A stretch of DNA of 14,355 nt, taken from Candidatus Tariuqbacter arcticus. Its GTDB lineage: Bacteria > Electryoneota > Tariuqbacteria > Tariuqbacterales > Tariuqbacteraceae. Shown here in pieces: positions 7,065 through 14,355 of the stretch. Within the stretch, counting starts at the first letter, position 1; every line of letters starts with the position of its first letter. The stretch lies in NCBI GenBank assembly GCA_013202315.1, contig JABMRZ010000021.1, positions 1 to 14,355 on the forward strand, in the 5' to 3' direction. Position numbers and translations under genes: made by a program. Below the pieces are notes generated by a model. The model ran no database searches, had not been told where the DNA came from, and was given only the letters and a program-made list of their open reading frames with translations.

Positions 7065-8276
7065 ATGCCCCCCCCCCTAAATACACAACTCGACCTCCTG
7101 CTCCGCGGCGCGGCGGAAGTAGTGCTGGAAGAAGAGTTTGAGAAGTTAATCGCAGATTCCATCAAGCGTAACAAGCCGCTGATTGTCAAGCAGGGATTCG
7201 ACCCTTCAGCGCCCGATTTGCACCTGGGGCATACGGTCTCCATCCGCAAGCTCAAAAAATTCCAGGATTTGGGGCATACGGTAATCTTCGTCATCGGTGA
7301 TTTCACCGGCTTGGTGGGCGACCCTACCGGAAGGAATGTAATGCGCCCTCGGATGACCCGCGAGGAAATCGCCGAAAACGCCGCGACTTACAAGGAACAG
7401 GTCTTCAAAATCCTCGACCCCGATAAAACCATAGTCCGCTTCAACAGCGAATGGCTGGGGAAGCTCGATATATACCAGCTTTTGGATTTAACCGCCCATT
7501 ACACCGTCGCCAGGATGCTGGAGCGGGATGATTTCGAAAAGCGCTATCGTTCCGGCAAGCCCATCGCCCTGCTGGAATTTCTATATCCCCTCTTTCAAGC
7601 GTATGATTCGGTGGCGCTGAAATGCGATGTGGAATTAGGCGGCACCGACCAGAAGTTCAACCTGCTGCTGGGAAGGCACATTCAGCAGGAATACGGTTTG
7701 AAGGGGCAGGTCGCTTTCCTGATGCCGCTGTTGGTCGGCACCGACGGCGTTGAAAAGATGTCCAAGTCAACGGGGAACTATATCGCGATTAACGACCCTG
7801 CGGGGGAAATATATGGAAAGACTATGTCCATTCCGGATGAACAGATTTACCCTTACTTTGAATTGCTAACCGATACTTCGACTGAAGAATTAGCGGAAAT
7901 CAAAGCCGCCCTCAACGATGAAAACACAAACCCCCGCGATTTGAAAAGGCAACTGGCGGGGGAATTGGTGAAGATGTACCATTCCCCTCAAGACGCCGTT
8001 GAAGCTGAAAAACAATTCGATCGTCTGTTCATACAAAAACAAGAGCCAGATGATATCTCAGACAAACCCTTCCCAAAAGGGAAAATAATGATTTGCAAGT
8101 TATTGAATGAATTGGGACTTACCGCTAGTATCGCCGAAGGAAAAAGAATGATTAAACAAGGCGCGGTTAAAATCGACGGTCAAAATGTGAACGATTGTTA
8201 TGATACAATAATATTAATTGAACCTAGAATTCTACAAGTGGGTAAACGGAAATTCGCCAGAGTGATTCCCAAATGA
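7065..8276 (+). CDS. tyrS: Tyrosyl-tRNA synthetase
   Basis: This cytoplasmic class I aminoacyl-tRNA synthetase charges tRNA-Tyr. The class I signatures are HLGH at 53-56 (HIGH motif) and KMSKS at 231-235, with GDFTGLVGDPTGR at about 78-90 in the Rossmann fold. The C-terminus (about 335-403) is an S4 RNA-binding domain (LLNELGLTASIAEGKRMIKQGAVKI). The 403-aa length fits the TyrZ-like branch. The annotated ATG is followed directly by ten C (7068-7077) encoding Pro-Pro-Pro; no Shine-Dalgarno is evident. Homology to family members begins near residue 8, so ATG 7065 is reasonable. GC content is higher than in the restriction genes (35 of 60 at 7321-7380). It heads the operon, with its stop 1 base before the next start. 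Confidence 0.95.
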   Translation: MPPPLNTQLDLLLRGAAEVVLEEEFEKLIADSIKRNKPLIVKQGFDPSAPDLHLGHTVSIRKLKKFQDLGHTVIFVIGDFTGLVGDPTGRNVMRPRMTREEIAENAATYKEQVFKILDPDKTIVRFNSEWLGKLDIYQLLDLTAHYTVARMLERDDFEKRYRSGKPIALLEFLYPLFQAYDSVALKCDVELGGTDQKFNLLLGRHIQQEYGLKGQVAFLMPLLVGTDGVEKMSKSTGNYIAINDPAGEIYGKTMSIPDEQIYPYFELLTDTSTEELAEIKAALNDENTNPRDLKRQLAGELVKMYHSPQDAVEAEKQFDRLFIQKQEPDDISDKPFPKGKIMICKLLNELGLTASIAEGKRMIKQGAVKIDGQNVNDCYDTIILIEPRILQVGKRKFARVIPK

Positions 8277-8277
8277 G

Positions 8278-9264
8278 ATGAAGAATCCTTCCGCATCAGT
8301 GCAAAAACTTTCTGTCTTCATCGATGCTTTGGAGCCGGAAATAAAACGCTTTAAAAGCGAGTTCCAAGACTATCTGAAATCCGGAGTTTTTGTCATTGAC
8401 CAAATAAATTGTTTCATCGTCAGAGGGCAGGGAAAGCAGTTTCGACCGATGCTGACTTTCCTCAGCGCAAAATTAGTGGGTGAGTCGAGCGATTTGACGG
8501 TTAAATCGGCGCTGATTGTGGAACTTCTGCATACCGCAACTTTAGTCCATGATGATATCGTCGACGAATCGGACAAGCGCCGCGGCTTACCGGCGGTGAA
8601 AAAACTCTGGGGGAATAAGATTGCTGTGCTTTATGGGGATTACTTGTTGGCGCATTCGCTGACAGCGATGCTGGAACTGCGTGATTTGCGGGTCTTCGAT
8701 ATTCTTTCAATGACTTCCCGCCGTCTGGCGAAAGGGGAATTAGTTCAAGCGGCAAAGGCGAAGAAACTCGATATAAACGAATCGGTCTACCTGAAAATGA
8801 TTTCCGATAAAACCGCCGCTTTAATCAGCGCTGCAGCGGAATTGGGCGCTTTAACCGCAGGGGGCGATGAAGTTCAATGCGAAGCGTTGAACCTATACGG
8901 TGAAAACTTGGGAATGGCGTTTCAGATTCGGGATGACATACTGGATTTCATTGGGCGGGAAGGGCTTTTGGGGAAACCGGTAGGTTCCGACCTCAAAGAG
9001 GGCAAGATCACACTTCCGCTTATTTATTCACTTGAAAATTCCCAGGATGGCATCCGAAAGGAGATGCTTCGAGCGATTAGAAGGCGTAAATATCCCAAGA
9101 AGGTGATTGAATTTGTCCGAAATTGCAATGGTTCCGATTACGCTCAGCGAAAAGCGGAAGGCTACGCGCAAAAGGCAGCGGACTGCCTGAATAATTTTAA
9201 GGATTGTCAGGAAAGAGAATTGCTTCTTCAAATGACTGAATTTGCAGTAAGGAGAAATAAATGA
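8278..9264 (+). CDS. Long-chain polyprenyl diphosphate synthase
   Basis: This enzyme condenses isopentenyl diphosphate units onto an allylic primer to make an all-trans isoprenoid chain, probably for quinone side chains. The first aspartate-rich motif is DDIVDESD (D92, D93, D96) and the second is DDILD (D219, D220, D223). KQFRP at 53-57 is the conserved basic region. Positions -5 and -4 from the first motif are Ala87 and Thr88; small residues there favour long products (about C30 or longer), an inference from known chain-length rules. At 328 residues it has the usual length. It starts one base after the tyrS stop and overlaps apbE in ATGA at 9261-9264, so translation is likely coupled. Heptaprenyl, octaprenyl and other lengths cannot be told apart here, so no symbol is given. 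Confidence 0.92.
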   Translation: MKNPSASVQKLSVFIDALEPEIKRFKSEFQDYLKSGVFVIDQINCFIVRGQGKQFRPMLTFLSAKLVGESSDLTVKSALIVELLHTATLVHDDIVDESDKRRGLPAVKKLWGNKIAVLYGDYLLAHSLTAMLELRDLRVFDILSMTSRRLAKGELVQAAKAKKLDINESVYLKMISDKTAALISAAAELGALTAGGDEVQCEALNLYGENLGMAFQIRDDILDFIGREGLLGKPVGSDLKEGKITLPLIYSLENSQDGIRKEMLRAIRRRKYPKKVIEFVRNCNGSDYAQRKAEGYAQKAADCLNNFKDCQERELLLQMTEFAVRRNK

Positions 9265-10262
9265 AAAAAATTCAATTGCTCCCCATATTAATGGGCGTCT
9301 TATTAGTGGTATCGTGTGTGAAGAAGGGACCGTGGAAAGGACAAGAGATTGTCCTGGGGACGGCGGTTACAATTTCTGTTCACGATTGTGGCAGCGTTAA
9401 GGGAATAGAATCCAAAATCGAAGATATCTTCACTGAGATGAAGGAATTGGATATATTGTGGGCTTACAAGGGTGAAGAGAGCGATTTGGCGCTTTTAGCT
9501 GATAATGCGGGTGGAGAATCTCAGCGTATTGACCAATATACCTTTGATTTGCTCGCCAAAGGTTTACAGTTTGAACAATTGACTGACCAAGCATTTAATA
9601 TACGGATGGGCCCGATAAAGGAATTGTGGGGCTTCCATTCGCCCAATCCCCAAATTCCCGACAGCGCCGATATCGGCAGCGCCCTGGCTTTAGTGGATGG
9701 CGGTATGTTCTTCGCCGGGAAAAGCTGTTTACTGGGGCTCGCGGGGATGAAATTGGATGTCGGGGGGATTGGCAAGGGATTTGCAGTTGATTTGGCGGTG
9801 GATAAATTGATAGATGACGGCGTTAAAGCAGGATTAATTGAAGCGGGCGGTGATTTGAGAGCTTTCGGAGCTCCTCGAACCGGCGAAAAATGGCGAATCG
9901 GGGTTCGTCATCCGCGAAAACCCGATGAGTTTTATTGTATTCTTAATATTGGTGAATGGGCAGTGGCTACCTCCGGCGATTACCAACAGTACTTCGAAGT
10001 AAATGGCAAGCGGTATCATCATATCATCGATCCCAACACCGGCTATCCCTCAACGGGCTGCGTCAGCGCAACGGTCCTCGCTAAGACATGCACAGAAGCC
10101 GATGCGATAGCTACGGCATTAATGGTGATGGGCGCGGAAAAAGGGGGACGGTGGCTGGAAGAAAATCCAGGATATTTTGGCCTCATTATATATTTCGATG
10201 AAGAGGGAAATTTAACGCATTTAATATCCCCGGAATTGGAAGATTCATTCAGCTTGCATTAA
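9261..10262 (+). CDS. apbE: FAD:protein FMN transferase ApbE (lipoprotein)
   Basis: This envelope enzyme attaches FMN from FAD covalently to a Thr or Ser of exported redox subunits such as Rnf or Nqr. The N-terminus MKKIQLLPILMGVLLVVSC has a lipobox with C19, so it is probably anchored as a lipoprotein. Family motifs are LDVGGIGKGFAVD at about 164-176, IEAGGDLRAFG near 193, ATSGDYQQYF near 236, DPNTGYP at about 257-263 (flavin and metal site) and DAIATALMVMG near 280. The length of 333 aa is normal. A clear Shine-Dalgarno AAGGAG (9249-9254) sits 6 bases before the start, inside the preceding gene. No Rnf or Nqr genes are in the window, so the target protein is not shown. Confidence 0.94.
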   Translation: MKKIQLLPILMGVLLVVSCVKKGPWKGQEIVLGTAVTISVHDCGSVKGIESKIEDIFTEMKELDILWAYKGEESDLALLADNAGGESQRIDQYTFDLLAKGLQFEQLTDQAFNIRMGPIKELWGFHSPNPQIPDSADIGSALALVDGGMFFAGKSCLLGLAGMKLDVGGIGKGFAVDLAVDKLIDDGVKAGLIEAGGDLRAFGAPRTGEKWRIGVRHPRKPDEFYCILNIGEWAVATSGDYQQYFEVNGKRYHHIIDPNTGYPSTGCVSATVLAKTCTEADAIATALMVMGAEKGGRWLEENPGYFGLIIYFDEEGNLTHLISPELEDSFSLH

Positions 10263-10275
10263 GAATTAGGGAATT

Positions 10276-11307
10276 TTGTCTCAGTCGCCTGAAAAAATAC
10301 TCATAGTCAGATTCAGTTCTGGGGGTGATATCCTGCTCGCCACCCCGCTTATCAGGTGGATGCGGAAGCGGTTCCCTGAAGCTGTGATCGATTTTGCGGT
10401 GCGTGAGAGGTTCAAAGGACTTTTAGAGGGCAATCCGAATTTAAACGAGATTCTACTCTTGAAGGAACCGGGGGATTTCAGTTGTCTTAAGCAACTAGCG
10501 CGAATCACGCGCCATAGGAATTACTCTATTGCTGTCGACATACATACGAATTTTCGCAGCGTGTATTTATGCGCTTCGATTTCCGCGAAAGTCTATCGCT
10601 GGAAACTTCCGCGATTCAGAAGGTGGCTCCTGGTTAAATGGAAGAAGAATTTGCTCGCCGAATCGCCGCCGGTTCCTTTGCGATATATGAAAGCGGTGGA
10701 GCGTTTGGGAGTCCGGGACGATGGAGGAGGTTTAGAATTCTTCGTTTCCAATGAAGCCGAAAAAAGATGTCTGGAATTATGGGCTCAGTATGGGTTCACT
10801 AATAGGAAAGTGGCGGCGATAGCTCCCGGGGCAAAGTGGAACACTAAAAGATGGAACGCTGATAAATTTGCGGAAACCGGAAAAAAGCTACTGGAAACCC
10901 AATGCGACGCGTTAATCCTTTTGGGTTCAGCCGATGAGCGGCGATTGTGCGATGAGATTGAGGTTAAAATCGGTGATTCTGTATTGAACATAGCTGGGGA
11001 AACCGATTTTAACTTGGCGGGGGCGATTCTGAGGAAATGCGCTGTTTTCCTCGGCAACGATTCCGGTTTGAGTCATTTGGCTTCGGCGGTGAATACGCCA
11101 ACGGTGACTATTTTCGGTCCCACGGTGAAGGAATTCGGGTTCTTCCCATTTAGAAATAGGGCGATAGTTTTACAGCGGGAATTATACTGCCGGCCTTGTT
11201 CTCATATAGGAAGCGATAAATGCCCTGAAAAACACTTCCTCTGTATGGAGGATATTACAATCGAAGAAGTTCTGAACGCATCCGATAACCTGCTTAACTT
11301 TAATTAA
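10276..11307 (+). CDS. Glycosyltransferase family 9 (ADP-heptose/LPS core type)
   Basis: This is a cytoplasmic inner-face sugar transferase of the heptosyltransferase family (GT-B fold). The N-terminus KILIVRFSSGGDILLATPLI matches the family start. GAKWNTKRW begins at about residue 185 and FLGNDSGLSHLASA lies at about 258-271. A cysteine-containing tail (C305, C308 and later Cys) is often seen in WaaF/RfaF-like proteins. The start is TTG at 10276, with AGGGA at 10268-10272; no ATG or GTG lies nearby in frame, and the family N-terminus fixes it. It follows apbE by 13 bp. It is probably an LPS core or similar heptosyltransferase; donor and acceptor cannot be read from the sequence. Confidence 0.9.
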   Translation: MSQSPEKILIVRFSSGGDILLATPLIRWMRKRFPEAVIDFAVRERFKGLLEGNPNLNEILLLKEPGDFSCLKQLARITRHRNYSIAVDIHTNFRSVYLCASISAKVYRWKLPRFRRWLLVKWKKNLLAESPPVPLRYMKAVERLGVRDDGGGLEFFVSNEAEKRCLELWAQYGFTNRKVAAIAPGAKWNTKRWNADKFAETGKKLLETQCDALILLGSADERRLCDEIEVKIGDSVLNIAGETDFNLAGAILRKCAVFLGNDSGLSHLASAVNTPTVTIFGPTVKEFGFFPFRNRAIVLQRELYCRPCSHIGSDKCPEKHFLCMEDITIEEVLNASDNLLNFN

Positions 11308-11321
11308 AACGGAGATGCAAA

Positions 11322-14282
11322 ATGAAAGTAGGTCGGTTTTACAAACAAAAAGCGCGTAAGCTGTTTAAAACAGCGATTACAGCTTTGTTTCTCATTTTGA
11401 TTTTCTGGACGATGGTCGGTGCGCAGCCGGCGTCTGGAACTGTGGAGGGATTGAAAATAGAAATCGCCGATGAGATGGTCCTTCTTACCTGGATGAAGGT
11501 GGCGTCCAGCGGTGAATTCGAGGTAACCTATCGCATTAAGATAACGACAATTTCCGGTGTCGAATATATTACCACCGCCGATACTTTTTACACTGAACCG
11601 TTCGCCACTAACTATGCGTTTTTCGATGTGCAGTATCTGCTGCCGGATTTTTCCAATGCGGGCGATGAAGTCATCATCCAGGATTTTGAATCGGGGACGA
11701 TACAATTAATCAGTTATAGCTCACAGCAGGATAGGGAACCGAACGCCTGGAACATCGCCACTGATGAAACTTTCCAGGGCTCAGCTTATTCCCTCCAGGT
11801 ATACGGTAATACCTGGAAAATGGAGATGATAACCCCTTTGTCTGTTCAATACAATACAATGTGGGGGATTGCGGTCTACACTTACGACTCTCCCAGCAGC
11901 TCGCCTCCTGAAATCTGCGGATTCGGGCTGGGGGATGGCGCGAATGAGCTGTTCTACACTTTCAGGGGTTCGGAAATGGCGGATTCGGTGCATTGGCGGA
12001 CGACTTATCATTGCGTTGGCGATGAAGACGAATGGATATTTCATTTCCTTCCGGTGGGGGTTGATTGGTTCAACGCTTATGGGTACGAGCCAACAATCAA
12101 CAGGTTGATTTATTTGAACGATGAAGACGCTTGGTCAAGTAATGGCGGCATATATTTTGACTATATCTGTGATATAACTGAAGATATGCCCTTACCGCCG
12201 GAATTGACCGTTGATTTTGAACCGTTGATTTCCTATGAAGCGCAGGGGATGTCCATCCAATTCACTGCAGAAGCGGTAGACCCGGATTCGGACACCCTCT
12301 ATTATCATTGGGAATTCGGGGACGGCAGTTTCACGGATGAGCAAAGTCCAACCCATACTTTCCCCTATATGGGCAATTTCAGCGTTCAGGCTGAGGTTTA
12401 TGATGAGACCAATTTATACGACCGCCAGAGCATCGAATTAATGGTTCCCATCGGCAATTCCAATGCGGAAATAACCATCAACTTCACCGGTGATTGCATG
12501 ATGGGGCGGCGGTATGAAGAATCTTGGAGCATCATACCCAACTATGGAGCTGATGCAATTTGGCAACCCACCCTCGATGTCCTCGGTGGTGGAGCGGATT
12601 TGACATTCATCAATTTCGAAAGTCCATTGACTTCCAATACTTCAACCCCGCATCCAACCAAGGAATACATATTTTATACCAGACCGGAACATGTCGAAGC
12701 CTTACTATTCGCTGGTATAGACGGGGTTACTTTGGCGAATAATCATATTATGGATTATATGGAACCGGCCTTGATTGAAACCCACTTTGTCCTCGACACC
12801 GCTGGCATAAAGCGCTGCGGTTCAGGATTGAATGAAAATGAAGCGATGCAGCCGATAGTCAATTTCAGCGAAGGTATTTCGGTCTGCAATTTGGGCTATT
12901 GCAACCGCACCGGGCGAGCCGACAACCTCCCGCCGTTTATGGAAGCCGGCCCCAATAAAGCGGGTTTCACCTGGTTCACCGAATATTATTTGGAACAGAC
13001 TATCCCGCAAGCCGCCGCTCTTTATGATATCGTAGTGGCGCAGGTTCACTGCGGCATCGAATATGACACCACTCCCGATACGACTTTAGGCGGGGACGCC
13101 GCCGGAGAAATTTGGATGCCCATACCTTTGGAAGTCGATTCCACAACTTTAGAACTGCAGTATACCGCCCTGGATTTGGGGGCTGATATTGTGGTTGCGC
13201 ACCATCCGCATGTGCTTCAGGGCTATGAAGTGCATAACGGCAAGCTGATAGCCCACAGTATGGGGAATTTCGCCTTCGACCAGAATATTTTTGAAACCTT
13301 CCCTTCTATGATATTGTATGCGGATTTGAATCGGGAAAGGATTTACCAATGTTATTTCAGGCCGGTTTATATTGACGATTATGTTCCCCACGAAGCGACC
13401 GGCGGCCTTGGTCGAAGCATCATCGACCGGATTGCCGACTATTCCAGGGATTTGAACACTACTGTTATGCCCTATTATGACGACAATATCGCTTATATCG
13501 CTTTAAATGAGGAGGATATTATCCCGGAACCGGTCACTCGCAGCGACACTATTTATTTCCCGGAGAACTCTATCAGCTCTCCATCGACTTCATACCCGAT
13601 GGAGATATACTGGGATGGATTTCTCACTTCCATCGATGGGGTGTCCGGTCAAGCTACAGAGTATGCGGTTCGTTTCGGCAGGGAAATGCTGTGGATGGGG
13701 AACTTCGAGGATGAAGGCTCGACGCTGTGGGATCTCGGTTCCGATGGTGCGACTATCGATAATTTTATTACTTACGAAGGAAATTGCGCCTTGAAGCTCT
13801 ATCGGAATGCCTATCAGTCTTCGGAAGTGAGTGTGGAGCTTGAAAAACGGTTCGCCTTCGATGATGAGTTGTATTCTATGTGCGGCAGAATCAAGGGAAT
13901 CAATGTTAATAATGCAGTAGTGGAGATGAGCTATTATACTTCCAGATACAGCGGCGGATTTATCGAAACTCAGGTTGTCAGCCAGCCGCTAACCGGCACC
14001 TTCGATTGGATTTATTTCACATCATACTTGGAAATTCCCGGTAACGCATATTATGGGAATATAGAATTTCACGCTTATCCGCCCGCGAACGATGACGGCA
14101 ATGCCTGGTTCGATGAAATCAAATTGATAAAGTGGGAGGATGAATGGCATACTGTGCCGGTGGAAATCCCTCAGCCCAACAATTACCGCTTCATCCAAAT
14201 CCGCACCAATGAAGGGATTTTCGACTTCACCAAAGTCGGATATACGCTTACGAAGTATAATGTGAAGGATCTGGTGTATTAA
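11322..14282 (+). CDS. Secreted multidomain protein with PKD, CapA-like metallophosphatase and C-terminal jelly-roll domains
   Basis: This is a 986-residue protein. A signal peptide with a cleavage-like site VGA-QPA near residue 34 is followed by an Fn3-like segment (about 40-110) and a possible beta jelly roll (about 116-290). A PKD domain lies at about 301-376, with its WEFGDGSFTDEQSPTHTF signature. A CapA-type metallophosphatase-like domain begins at about residue 385: FTGDCMMGR, INFESPL near 430, LANNHIMD near 471, VAHHPHVLQG near 625 and HSMGNFAFDQ near 645. A carbohydrate-binding-module-like jelly roll (about 790-945) ends with WFDEIKLIKW. No membrane anchor, LPXTG or clear sorting tail is seen. 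GGAG at 11311-11314 supports the start, 14 bp after the glycosyltransferase. CapA enzymes take part in poly-gamma-glutamate synthesis, but no CapB/C is nearby, so here the domain may act on another surface polymer or serve as an esterase or phosphatase. Confidence 0.85.
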   Translation: MKVGRFYKQKARKLFKTAITALFLILIFWTMVGAQPASGTVEGLKIEIADEMVLLTWMKVASSGEFEVTYRIKITTISGVEYITTADTFYTEPFATNYAFFDVQYLLPDFSNAGDEVIIQDFESGTIQLISYSSQQDREPNAWNIATDETFQGSAYSLQVYGNTWKMEMITPLSVQYNTMWGIAVYTYDSPSSSPPEICGFGLGDGANELFYTFRGSEMADSVHWRTTYHCVGDEDEWIFHFLPVGVDWFNAYGYEPTINRLIYLNDEDAWSSNGGIYFDYICDITEDMPLPPELTVDFEPLISYEAQGMSIQFTAEAVDPDSDTLYYHWEFGDGSFTDEQSPTHTFPYMGNFSVQAEVYDETNLYDRQSIELMVPIGNSNAEITINFTGDCMMGRRYEESWSIIPNYGADAIWQPTLDVLGGGADLTFINFESPLTSNTSTPHPTKEYIFYTRPEHVEALLFAGIDGVTLANNHIMDYMEPALIETHFVLDTAGIKRCGSGLNENEAMQPIVNFSEGISVCNLGYCNRTGRADNLPPFMEAGPNKAGFTWFTEYYLEQTIPQAAALYDIVVAQVHCGIEYDTTPDTTLGGDAAGEIWMPIPLEVDSTTLELQYTALDLGADIVVAHHPHVLQGYEVHNGKLIAHSMGNFAFDQNIFETFPSMILYADLNRERIYQCYFRPVYIDDYVPHEATGGLGRSIIDRIADYSRDLNTTVMPYYDDNIAYIALNEEDIIPEPVTRSDTIYFPENSISSPSTSYPMEIYWDGFLTSIDGVSGQATEYAVRFGREMLWMGNFEDEGSTLWDLGSDGATIDNFITYEGNCALKLYRNAYQSSEVSVELEKRFAFDDELYSMCGRIKGINVNNAVVEMSYYTSRYSGGFIETQVVSQPLTGTFDWIYFTSYLEIPGNAYYGNIEFHAYPPANDDGNAWFDEIKLIKWEDEWHTVPVEIPQPNNYRFIQIRTNEGIFDFTKVGYTLTKYNVKDLVY

Positions 14283-14355
14283 TAAAAATGGTTCCTCGCT
14301 GTTTTGTGTGGGTGAATGTTTTAATTTCCGCCAGAACAACTGATCTAGTCATTCG

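Noticed and set aside
14289..14355. Possible start of a next gene (ATG at 14289, open to the window end)
   Set aside because: It has no Shine-Dalgarno and only about 22 codons, with no recognisable sequence. No terminator is visible after 14282 either.

Overview
The window carries bacterial genes with normal start and stop signals. It most likely comes from an uncultured Gram-negative-type bacterium. Three things point that way: an ADP-heptose-type family 9 glycosyltransferase, a lipobox-bearing ApbE, and a large secreted PKD/CapA surface protein. The TPR plus DUF5683-like protein resembles proteins seen in Bacteroidota/FCB-group and related candidate phyla. The taxonomic placement is inference; no rRNA or other phylogenetic marker is present apart from the housekeeping genes.

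Layout. (1) Positions 197-1910 hold two envelope proteins of unknown role: a five-helix membrane protein with an extracytoplasmic beta-rich domain, and an exported TPR/DUF5683-like protein. (2) Positions 1911-2807 hold no credible protein gene. Positions 2146-2453 can be folded as a closed three-way junction built from long, exact complementary segments, and a strong intrinsic terminator follows at 2497-2532. This looks like an unannotated structured non-coding RNA, and I do not recognise its family. (3) Positions 2808-4730 encode an intact single-chain aconitase behind its own promoter. (4) Positions 4783-7034 are an AT-rich block with a type II restriction-modification pair (an N4-cytosine-type methyltransferase overlapping a TdeIII/MjaII-like endonuclease) and a 69-aa protein of unknown function. 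Its composition contrasts with the GC-richer flanks and suggests a horizontally acquired cassette. (5) Positions 7065-14282 form one tightly packed plus-strand operon: tyrosyl-tRNA synthetase, long-chain polyprenyl diphosphate synthase, ApbE flavin transferase, family 9 glycosyltransferase, and a 986-aa secreted multidomain CapA-like protein.

Working together: the operon mixes translation (TyrRS) with envelope functions. These are an isoprenoid chain for quinone or lipid carrier, FMN loading of an exported redox protein, LPS-core-type sugar transfer, and a surface metallophosphatase-like protein. The R-M pair is self-contained. The strongest candidate for something undescribed is the structured RNA region upstream of aconitase.
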